Part shown: piece by piece, positions 7,583-14,583 of the stretch
Numbering within the stretch: position 1 is the first letter of the stretch
Layout of the letters: every line of letters starts with the position of its first letter
Assembly: GCF_001984195.1 (NCBI RefSeq)
Contig: NZ_MTQN01000012.1
Location: forward strand, 1,550,001-1,614,000
Direction: 5' to 3'
Length of the DNA: 64,000 bases
Source: Kribbella sp. ALI-6-A
GTDB taxonomy: Bacteria; Actinomycetota; Actinomycetes; Propionibacteriales; Kribbellaceae
Made by a program: the position numbers and the translations under genes
Notes under the pieces: generated by a model
Seen by the model: only the letters and a program-made list of their open reading frames with translations
Databases searched by the model: none
What the model was told of the DNA's origin: nothing

Positions 7583-9166
7583 TCAGACAGTCTGGATTCC
7601 GGGGCGGCCGTCCTCGACGAGGAGTTTCGCGCGGGTGCTGACGGTGCCGTTCGGGACCGTGACGCGGTCCACCACGCGGTAGTCGGAGATCCACTGCCGC
7701 GGCGTGATCGTGCAGCTGACGTAACCGCGCTGGAAGTTGCCGAACTTGATGTGCGGGTTCTCGCGCAGCAGCGTCAGGCCGCCCGCGTCGTTGTCCATAC
7801 CGTCGAGCCCGGACGTGATCGACGTCCCGACGAACTCGCTGCCGACGGTCGGGGAGTCCGGGTCGGCGAAGTCCAGCTTGAGGTCGGAGGCGACGCTGCG
7901 GTGCAGGTCGCCGCCGATCGAGACCAGGTTGCGGACCTTGCGCCGGTACGCGCCGCCGAGCACCCGGGCGCGGGAGGCGGCGTACCCGTCCCAGGTGTCC
8001 ATCGGGACCAGGATCTCCGGCCCGTCCTTCACGTCCAGCTGGGCCAGGGCGTTCTGCTGGGCGAGCACGTTCCAGCGCGCCCGGGACGCGGTCCAGCCGT
8101 CGAGCAGCCAGCGTTCCTGCGCGTCGCCGGTGAGCGTGCGGGCCGGGTCGAGCGACTCCGGGCCGGGCGGCTTCGAACCGTCGCCGTACGCCTGGTCCGA
8201 GCGGTACTGCCGGGTGTCGAGCACGCTGAACTCCGCCAGCCGTCCGTACCGGATCCGTCGGTAGAGCTGCATGTCCGGGCCCTTGGGCAGCTGGGCGAGC
8301 CGCAGGGGCATGTGCTCCCAGTACGCGCGGAAGGCGTTCGCGCGGCGGACCAGGAACTGCGCGGGCGGCGCGCTCGGGTGCGCCTCGTCGGCCCAGTTGT
8401 TGACGACCTCGTGATCGTCCTGGGTGACCACCCAGGGCGCCGACGCGTGCGCCGCCTGCAGATCAGGATCCACCTTGTACGACGCGTACCGGTTGCGGTA
8501 CTCGTCCAGCGTCACCGTCTCCCGGGTCACGTAGTCCTCGTTCGAGTGCGGCCGGACGCCCCGGTCGATGCCGAACTCGTAGATGTAGTCGCCGAGGAAG
8601 AACACCACGTCGTGCTCGCGCCGCGCCAGATCGGCGTACGCCGTGTACCAGCCCTCCCACCACGCCTGGCAGGAGGCGAAGGCCATCGTCATCACCGGGA
8701 CGCTCGCGTCGTACGCCGGGGCGGTGCGGGTCCGGCCGGCCGGGCTGTAGTGGCCGGCGACGCGGAAGCGGTACCAGTAGTGCCGCCAGGGCCGCAGTCC
8801 GCGGACGTCGACGTGCACGGAGTGGCTCGCCTCGGGCCGGGCCTGGGTGGTGCCGTGCCGGACGACGCGCCGGAAGTGCTCGTCCTCGGCGACCTGCCAC
8901 TGCACCTGGACCGGTCGCCGGTCCATCCCACCGAACGGCGCCAGCGGCTCGGGAGCGAGCCGGGTCCAGATGACGACCGCGTCCGGCAGCGGATCACCGG
9001 ACGCGACGCCGAGCGTGAACGGGTCACGCCGGTCCGGCCGGCCGGTCGCGCCGGCGTCGGCCCGCTCGATCTCGGGCAGGGACCCGGTCAGCGCCAGGGC
9101 GGCGGCCGCACCCGTCACGGTCAGGAATCCGCGCCGGGTGCTGCCCAGCAGCTCACTCGTCTTCAC
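7583..9166 (-). CDS. phoD: PhoD-type alkaline phosphatase
   Basis: 527 residues with a twin-arginine signal (STRRGFLTVTGAAAALALTG, Arg11-Arg12), so it is folded with metal in the cytoplasm and exported by Tat. An N-terminal fibronectin-like PhoD_N domain (LGVASGDPLPDAVVIWTRL) is followed by the metallophosphatase domain with ASCQAWWEG, FLGDYIYEFG, TQDDHEVVNNW and GGDLHRSVASD, which carry the metal ligands. It should hydrolyse phosphate mono- or diesters outside the cell. Length is normal for the family. First gene of a two-gene operon with a discoidin-domain protein. Confidence 0.92.
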   Translation of the reverse strand: MKTSELLGSTRRGFLTVTGAAAALALTGSLPEIERADAGATGRPDRRDPFTLGVASGDPLPDAVVIWTRLAPEPLAPFGGMDRRPVQVQWQVAEDEHFRRVVRHGTTQARPEASHSVHVDVRGLRPWRHYWYRFRVAGHYSPAGRTRTAPAYDASVPVMTMAFASCQAWWEGWYTAYADLARREHDVVFFLGDYIYEFGIDRGVRPHSNEDYVTRETVTLDEYRNRYASYKVDPDLQAAHASAPWVVTQDDHEVVNNWADEAHPSAPPAQFLVRRANAFRAYWEHMPLRLAQLPKGPDMQLYRRIRYGRLAEFSVLDTRQYRSDQAYGDGSKPPGPESLDPARTLTGDAQERWLLDGWTASRARWNVLAQQNALAQLDVKDGPEILVPMDTWDGYAASRARVLGGAYRRKVRNLVSIGGDLHRSVASDLKLDFADPDSPTVGSEFVGTSITSGLDGMDNDAGGLTLLRENPHIKFGNFQRGYVSCTITPRQWISDYRVVDRVTVPNGTVSTRAKLLVEDGRPGIQTV

Positions 9167-9250
9167 GGGATCACCTGACCAGGTGCGGTGATCGCACCCG
9201 TGTCAGGTAATCGACGAACCGGCGAACCGGGGACTACGAAAGATGTTGAC

Positions 9251-10063
9251 TCAGTTGACGACGTTCTTCGCGGCCGGGGCCTTGATCGCGACCGGGGCCG
9301 TCGTCGGGTCCATGGTCATCACCATGCTCATGCCCATCAGGTCGAAGGAGAACCGGCGGGCCATCTTGTCGTCGTCCATCCACATCGAGTACGTCACGGT
9401 CGTCGGCACGCCGGCCGGGACCTTCTTGCCCTGCGCCTTGAGCGCCGCGGCCGCGTCGACCGTGACGGCGTACCGGTCGAGCTTCACCCCACCGATCGTC
9501 TCGGACTTCACGAACTTCACTCCCCGCAGCGCGCCCTTGAAGGACTTGAACGTCTTCGTCGGGTCACCGCTGCCGGCCAGCTCGCCGAACTGGGCCATCG
9601 ACGGGTCGGATGAGTCGATCTTGACGTACTTGCCGGTCGGCGTCGCCCCGGGCAGCGACATGTACAGCGTTTTGCCGACCAGCACGATCTTGGCCGTCTT
9701 GCCCCCGAACGCCACGCCGGTCATCGACATCGACATCGCCGGCGGCGTGGTCTGCTGGACCCCGGTGGTCGTCATCAGCACCTCGCCACCGGCCGTCATC
9801 CTGCCAGTGATGCGGTAGCTCTTCTGCTTGGCCAGCGCGGTGTTCATGGCCGGCAGGAACGTCACGCGGTTCAGCCGGACCGGCGCCGGCACGACCTTCT
9901 GCGGGGCGGCCGACGGGGTGACCGACGGCGTGACGACCGGCGTGGGCATGCTGTCCGTCGTCGCGGTGACCGCCGAGTCGTTCGAGCCGGCACCGCATGC
10001 GGTGGCGCCCAGGATCAGCGGCAGGGCGGCGACAGCGGCAGCCGCCCGTGAACGAAACCTCAC
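9251..10063 (-). CDS. LppX/LprG-like lipoprotein
   Basis: 270 residues with signal MRFRSRAAAAVAALPLILG and lipobox ATAC, giving a membrane-anchored extracellular protein. After a Thr/Pro/Val-rich spacer the fold-type pattern (SYRITGRMTAGGEVLMTTTG, YVKIDSSDPSMAQF, ITVDAAAALKAQGKK type strands, YSMWMDDDKMARRFSFDL) resembles the LppX/LprA/F/G family, whose members bind lipids or glycolipids in a half-barrel pocket. Monocistronic by its surroundings. The ligand is unknown. Confidence 0.75.
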   Translation of the reverse strand: MRFRSRAAAAVAALPLILGATACGAGSNDSAVTATTDSMPTPVVTPSVTPSAAPQKVVPAPVRLNRVTFLPAMNTALAKQKSYRITGRMTAGGEVLMTTTGVQQTTPPAMSMSMTGVAFGGKTAKIVLVGKTLYMSLPGATPTGKYVKIDSSDPSMAQFGELAGSGDPTKTFKSFKGALRGVKFVKSETIGGVKLDRYAVTVDAAAALKAQGKKVPAGVPTTVTYSMWMDDDKMARRFSFDLMGMSMVMTMDPTTAPVAIKAPAAKNVVN

Positions 10064-10151
10064 AGTGTGTTTCCCCTCCCAGGGTGAATCGAGACGCCGG
10101 ATCCTACGGGGCTCGACGACACCCTGGGAAGGGAGTTGCAGCTAGTGGCAG

Positions 10152-12314
10152 TCAGCTCTCGCCGCGCTTGACCGAGGCGAGCAGCAGCTGGGCGACGTCG
10201 TTGACCTCGACCTCTTCGCGCGCCGTTCCGTCGGCCTGCTTGGCGGTGAGGCCGTCGGACAGCATCACCCGGCAGAACGGGCAGCCGGTGGCGATCTTGT
10301 CCGCGCCGGTCTCGACCGCCTCGGTGGTCCGGTTCACGTTGATCCGGCTGCCGATCTTCTCCTCCATCCACATCCGCGCGCCGCCGGCGCCGCAGCAGAA
10401 CGACTTCGTCTTGTTGCGCGGCATCTCGGCGTACTCGGCACCGGGGATGATCTCCAGCAGTTCGCGCGGGGCGTCGTACACCTGGTTGTGCCGGCCCAGG
10501 TAACACGGGTCGTGGTAGGTGATCTTCTGCCCGTTGAGCGTGCTGTCGGCCGGTGCGACCGGGGTCAGCTTCTTCTCCCGGACCAGCCGGTTGAGCAGCT
10601 GGGTGTGGTGGATGACGTCGAGCTCGACGCCGAGCTGGGAGTACTCGTTCTTCAGCGTGTTGAAGCAGTGCGCGCAGGTGGAGACGACCTTCTTCGCGCC
10701 GGTCTCCTTGAACACCTCGGCGTTCTGCATCGCCAGCTGCTGGAAGACGAACTCGTTGCCCGCGCGCCGGGCCGGGTCGCCGGTGCAGGTCTCGCCGTCA
10801 CCCAGGACGGCGAAGCTGACGCCGGCGATGTTCAGCAGCTCGGCGACCGCCTGGGTGGTCTTCTTCGCCCGGTCCTCGAAGGCGCCCGCGCAGCCGACCC
10901 AGAACAGGTACTCGACCTCGGCCAGCGTCTCCACGTCGGTGCCGACCTGCTTGACCTCGAACGGCAGGTCCTTGGCCCAGTCCATCCGGCCGGACGGGTT
11001 CATGTTCCACGGGTTGCCCTTGTTCTCCAGGCCCTTGAACAGCCCGTTGAGCTCGGACGGGAACGACGACTCGATCAGCACCTGGTAGCGGCGCATGTCC
11101 ATGATCGCGTCGACGTGCTCGATGTCGACCGGGCACTGCTGCACGCACGCGCCGCACGACGTACAGGCCCACAGGGCGTCCTCGTCGATCACCGCGACGT
11201 CGGGCGAACCGACCAGCGGGCGCTCCATCTCGGCCTGGACCAGGTCGGGCAGCGACTTGCGCTCCTCGTCGGACGACGCCAGCAGGTACGGCGCCTTGGT
11301 GTAGGCGTTCTCCCGCAGGTTCATCACGATCAGCTTCGGCGACAGGGGCTTCTCGGTGTTCCAGGCCGGGCACTGCGACTGGCACCGGCCGCACTCGGTG
11401 CAGGTGGTGAAGTCGAGCAGGCCCTTCCAGGTGAAGTCCTCGACCTTGCCGACGCCCAGCGGTGAGTCCTCGTCCAGCTCCTCGATGTTCTCGAAGTCGA
11501 TCGGCTTGCCGCTGACGCTGATCGGCTGCAGCGCGCCGAGCGCCGTCCCGCCGTCGGCCTTGCGCTTGAACCAGATGTTCGGCCAGGCGGTGAACCGGTG
11601 CCAGGCCACGCCCATCGTGGCGTTCAGCGAGATCGTGATCATCCAGGCGAACGAGATCAGGATCTTGATCATCGCGACCAGGTAGATGCCGTTCTCCAGC
11701 CGCGACTCCGGCCACCCGGCGACCGCCTCGCCGAGGAACCAGGTCAGCGGGAAGTGCCAGCGCGAGGCCTCACCCAGTTGGGAGGCCAGGCCCCACTCCA
11801 GCGCGCGCAGGGCGAGGATGCAGATCACCACGCCGAGGATCGTGTACTCGACGTAGTACCCCTGCCAGGTCCGCGAGCCGTAGAACCGGCTGTACCGGCC
11901 CTCCGGCCCGGTCGGCCGGTGCCGCAGCCGGATCACGATCAGCCCCAGGATCGTCAGCAGGCCGGCCCAGCTGAGGATCTCGGTGACCCATTCGAACACC
12001 ACCCAGTGCCCGAGGATCGGCAACGCGAAGTGCGCGTCGAACAGCTGCCCGAACGCCGTCACCAGACTGAGGATCAGGCCGACGAAGCTGGCCGCGACGA
12101 ACCAGTGCAGCACACCGATGTGACTCCACTGCAGCATGCGGGTGTGCCCGAGGGTCTCCCGCAACATGGTCACGGTCCGCTGCCCCGGATGGTCGGTCCG
12201 CCGGGCCGGCTGCCCCAGCTTGATCACGGAGACGATCTGTCCGATCGTCCGCCCGAACAACGCGACTCCGACCGCGGCGATCGCTAGCGAGACGACGATG
12301 GCGAGGATCTGCAT
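10152..12314 (-). CDS. etfD: EtfD-like membrane Fe-S oxidoreductase
   Basis: 720 residues. About five or six membrane helices in the first 260 residues (nitrate-reductase-gamma/HdrE type), then two 4Fe-4S motifs (CTECGRCQSQCP near residue 305 and CTSCGACVQQCP near 383), then two cysteine-rich CCG domains (STCAHCFNTL near 545, CCGAGGARMW near 637). This is the architecture of mycobacterial Rv0338c/EtfD, which passes electrons from ETF, reduced in fatty-acid beta-oxidation, to menaquinone. No etfAB is in the window, so the electron donor is inferred. Single-gene unit. Confidence 0.85.
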   Translation of the reverse strand: MQILAIVVSLAIAAVGVALFGRTIGQIVSVIKLGQPARRTDHPGQRTVTMLRETLGHTRMLQWSHIGVLHWFVAASFVGLILSLVTAFGQLFDAHFALPILGHWVVFEWVTEILSWAGLLTILGLIVIRLRHRPTGPEGRYSRFYGSRTWQGYYVEYTILGVVICILALRALEWGLASQLGEASRWHFPLTWFLGEAVAGWPESRLENGIYLVAMIKILISFAWMITISLNATMGVAWHRFTAWPNIWFKRKADGGTALGALQPISVSGKPIDFENIEELDEDSPLGVGKVEDFTWKGLLDFTTCTECGRCQSQCPAWNTEKPLSPKLIVMNLRENAYTKAPYLLASSDEERKSLPDLVQAEMERPLVGSPDVAVIDEDALWACTSCGACVQQCPVDIEHVDAIMDMRRYQVLIESSFPSELNGLFKGLENKGNPWNMNPSGRMDWAKDLPFEVKQVGTDVETLAEVEYLFWVGCAGAFEDRAKKTTQAVAELLNIAGVSFAVLGDGETCTGDPARRAGNEFVFQQLAMQNAEVFKETGAKKVVSTCAHCFNTLKNEYSQLGVELDVIHHTQLLNRLVREKKLTPVAPADSTLNGQKITYHDPCYLGRHNQVYDAPRELLEIIPGAEYAEMPRNKTKSFCCGAGGARMWMEEKIGSRINVNRTTEAVETGADKIATGCPFCRVMLSDGLTAKQADGTAREEVEVNDVAQLLLASVKRGES

Positions 12315-12384
12315 ACCAGCGATGTTATTGGTTGGTTACCGGCGAGTCATGTCGGTGAGGGGCGCATCACGCGCGTGTTCCGTC

Positions 12385-12786
12385 TCACTCTGGTACCGAA
12401 CTGTCCTCAGTGGTGAAGATGAGGTCAGCAACCGAGGGGGGATAGGCGGCGTCCCAGACTCTGGCGTAGGCGCCGGCGACGAGCGGCCAGATTTTTTGCA
12501 GGCCGTCCTCGGCCGATTGGATGTCGTCCGCCAGGTCTCCGAACAGGACGAACTCATGGGGGATCACGCGGCCGGCCGCATCTTTGCGTCCCAACGGATC
12601 TGGGAAGCGCAGGGCGCCCGCCCCAACGGCACGACGCCATGCCGCCGGCTCGTCCTCGAGACCCACGAAGCTGCGCTCATAGTCGGGAAGCGGGTCGGAC
12701 CGCCCTCCGTCGAGGAGGAACCGAAATCCCCAGGCTCGCCCTCGGGTGGCCCAGATAAGACTCGCGGGCAGGATCTGAGCGCTCAC
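12385..12786 (-). CDS. Unrecognised partner of the GTPase gene
   Basis: 133-residue soluble protein, GTG start, overlapping the upstream GTPase stop by 4 bp (GTGA), so the two are translationally coupled. I do not recognise a domain. Notable blocks are LPASLIWATRGRAWGFRFLL, DPLPDYERSF, ALRFPDPLGRKDAAGRVIPH and EFVLFGDLADDI; conserved-looking aromatic and Arg residues suggest a real fold. No signal peptide or membrane helix. Likely a dedicated effector, adaptor or regulator of the GTPase (inference from coupling). Confidence 0.75.
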   Translation of the reverse strand: MSAQILPASLIWATRGRAWGFRFLLDGGRSDPLPDYERSFVGLEDEPAAWRRAVGAGALRFPDPLGRKDAAGRVIPHEFVLFGDLADDIQSAEDGLQKIWPLVAGAYARVWDAAYPPSVADLIFTTEDSSVPE

Positions 12787-13973
12787 CTGAGGCTCTTGAT
12801 CAGCAGCTTGTCCTTGACGCCTTGCTCCAGGTCCAGCTTGAACTGCGTGAGCGTCGCGGTCAGGAAGTCCTTGTGTTCCCGCGCCTGGGCGTTCATCTCC
12901 CTGAGTTGAGATCCAGCCAGCTTGGCGGCTGCAATGAGGGCGGGAAGGGCCGCCTTGCTGACGAGAGGGCCGATCTTCGGCAGCTTCGACACCAGTTGGC
13001 TGACACCGAAGCCCTTCTCGTCGGTCAGGACTGAGGCCAGCGTCTCGGCGCCGTCCGCCAGGGTGTCCAGTACCCTCCGCGGGATCTCCATCCGCTCATT
13101 CCACTGGACCCGGCGCTCCAGGGGAAGCATCGAGGCCACCGGCAAGATGAGATCAAGTCCGACCCGTTGGGTCACATCGATCTCCGTCGGCTCCGCGCCG
13201 GCTGCCGAGAGCTTGAACTTGGCCGACGAGAGCAGCATGAAGTCCTCGCCCACCGACAGTGCCTCCGGTGTGTCCACGAGGTCCTGGAGCGTAGAGCGCA
13301 GGTCGTCGAGGTGACCGGCAGCCTTCTCGATCACCAGGTCGCGAAAGGAGTGCACGTTCCAGGCCGGGAAGAGATCCGCCTTCGAGAGCGCGACGATCCA
13401 GATCCGGGGGAATTCGGTCAGACGGTCCTCGTCGGTCAGCAGTTCGTCTTTGAGCCGCAGAACCCCTTGACGGAAGTTCGTCAGGAGTGACTTGAGGTAC
13501 CGCTCCTCCTCGCCCGCGTAGTCCAGCAACTTCTGACCATCCACCAGCAGGAGCGCGACGTCGGAACCCAGCAGTGACCGGAACGTGTCGACCCGACGGC
13601 CGGCCTCTTCCCCGCTGCTCGGCGATTCTTCGAACCATTCCCCCGGGTAGTCGTGCCACGCGAGTCGCAGAGAGTCGAACGGCCGCTGCTTTCCTGCCGC
13701 GTTGTCCGCGCCCTTGAGCTTCACCGAGAAGTAGTAGGTCGTGGCCGCGAACCGGGTCGGCAAGGGCGTCTTACCCCGGTCTCGCATGCCGAGGTAGTTC
13801 TGGTAAAGCCGGTTGCCCTGCCCGGTGTCGTCCGCTACGAGGTCCCAGAGATCGTTCGAGTACGAACCCTCCTGCGTCGGGCCGAAGAACGAAGAAACCA
13901 ACACAGTCTTCCCGGAGCCGCTCTCTCCGAAAACGGCGACGTGCTGCTCGCGGATCCTGGGATATTTCGCCAT
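12783..13973 (-). CDS. TRAFAC-like P-loop GTPase
   Basis: 396 residues, start set at the Met before AKYPRIREQHVAVFGESGSG because the P-loop then falls at residues 16-23 (GESGSGKT). Other motifs: a Walker B/G3-like HDYPGEW (Asp108), and ALSKADLF (residues 195-202) matching the G4 NKxD with Ser for Asn. The C-terminal third is amphipathic and partly hydrophobic (LPKIGPLVSKAALPALIAAA), suited to membrane or self-association. It resembles the TRAFAC-clade/DO-GTPase proteins reported in actinobacterial conflict systems. Coupled with the 133-residue gene after it. Confidence 0.75.
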   Translation of the reverse strand: MAKYPRIREQHVAVFGESGSGKTVLVSSFFGPTQEGSYSNDLWDLVADDTGQGNRLYQNYLGMRDRGKTPLPTRFAATTYYFSVKLKGADNAAGKQRPFDSLRLAWHDYPGEWFEESPSSGEEAGRRVDTFRSLLGSDVALLLVDGQKLLDYAGEEERYLKSLLTNFRQGVLRLKDELLTDEDRLTEFPRIWIVALSKADLFPAWNVHSFRDLVIEKAAGHLDDLRSTLQDLVDTPEALSVGEDFMLLSSAKFKLSAAGAEPTEIDVTQRVGLDLILPVASMLPLERRVQWNERMEIPRRVLDTLADGAETLASVLTDEKGFGVSQLVSKLPKIGPLVSKAALPALIAAAKLAGSQLREMNAQAREHKDFLTATLTQFKLDLEQGVKDKLLIKSLR

Positions 13974-14035
13974 GGCGGGAACGTACCGCACTCTTCGGCG
14001 CAACCGCTCTGTCGTACAGGAGGAGGATCGCAGTT

Positions 14036-14374
14036 CTACCTGTGGCGGCGGTTGATCTTCATGTCTTCGAGGCAGGTGGCTGTGGTTCGCAGACGGTGAT
14101 GGTCCAGGCCGGCGGTGGAGAGTAGTTCGAGGGCGACCAGGGCGCCGGTGTCGGCGGCTTCCTGGTCGGGGCGGTCGGCCGGCTGAACGACCTGGCAGCG
14201 GATGGTGAACGGGCGCAGTTCGGCGTCGTAGCTGAGGGTGCCAGTTTCGGTGTAGTCCGCCAGCAGCAGGTCGTGCTGATCGACCTCGGCGCGAAGCTTC
14301 TCGCGCTGGGCGTCGGTCAGATTCTGGAACTCGCCGCGGGTGACGACGCGGTAGGTGCGGACCTCTGAACTCAT
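14036..14374 (-). CDS. DUF6204 family protein
   Basis: 112 residues starting MSSEVRTYRVVTRGEFQNLT, with RAEVDQHDLLLADYTETGTL and a beta-rich C-terminus, as in DUF6204 proteins of actinomycetes. Cytoplasmic, no catalytic motif known. It ends 62 bp before the GTPase start on the same strand, so it could be the first gene of that transcript, but a functional tie is unproven. Confidence 0.75.
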   Translation of the reverse strand: MSSEVRTYRVVTRGEFQNLTDAQREKLRAEVDQHDLLLADYTETGTLSYDAELRPFTIRCQVVQPADRPDQEAADTGALVALELLSTAGLDHHRLRTTATCLEDMKINRRHR

Positions 14375-14531
14375 GCCGGGACTGTAGTAGCAGGCCCCAG
14401 CTGGATGCCCGCGATTTTTCGGCAGGCGACGGACAGATGCGCGCCGACACCAACCATCCGCCAACCTAACTCTGTCTTCTGTCTTTCCCTGTGTTTGTCT
14501 TTGGTCCTTGCTCTCTTGTCGTTCGTACGTC

Positions 14532-14567
14532 GAAGGGCCCGGCCGATGGGATTCGGCCGGGCCCTTC
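14532..14567. terminator. Strong hairpin terminator after M36 protease
   Basis: Perfect 15-bp stem GAAGGGCCCGGCCGA (14532-14546) with TCGGCCGGGCCCTTC (14553-14567) and a 6-base loop, just beyond the protease stop. The flank 14465-14530 is unusually pyrimidine-rich. Confidence 0.8.
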
Positions 14568-14583
14568 TTCTACCTGCTGGGTG

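Noticed and set aside
9167-9250. GGTTCG repeats upstream of phoD as a PHO box
   Set aside because: Repeats are spaced 9 bp and lack the GTTCACC-type 11-bp pattern; not convincing.
14465-14530. Pyrimidine-rich stretch as a small RNA or terminator
   Set aside because: No stem of its own; the real hairpin is at 14532-14567. Nothing else supports an RNA gene.
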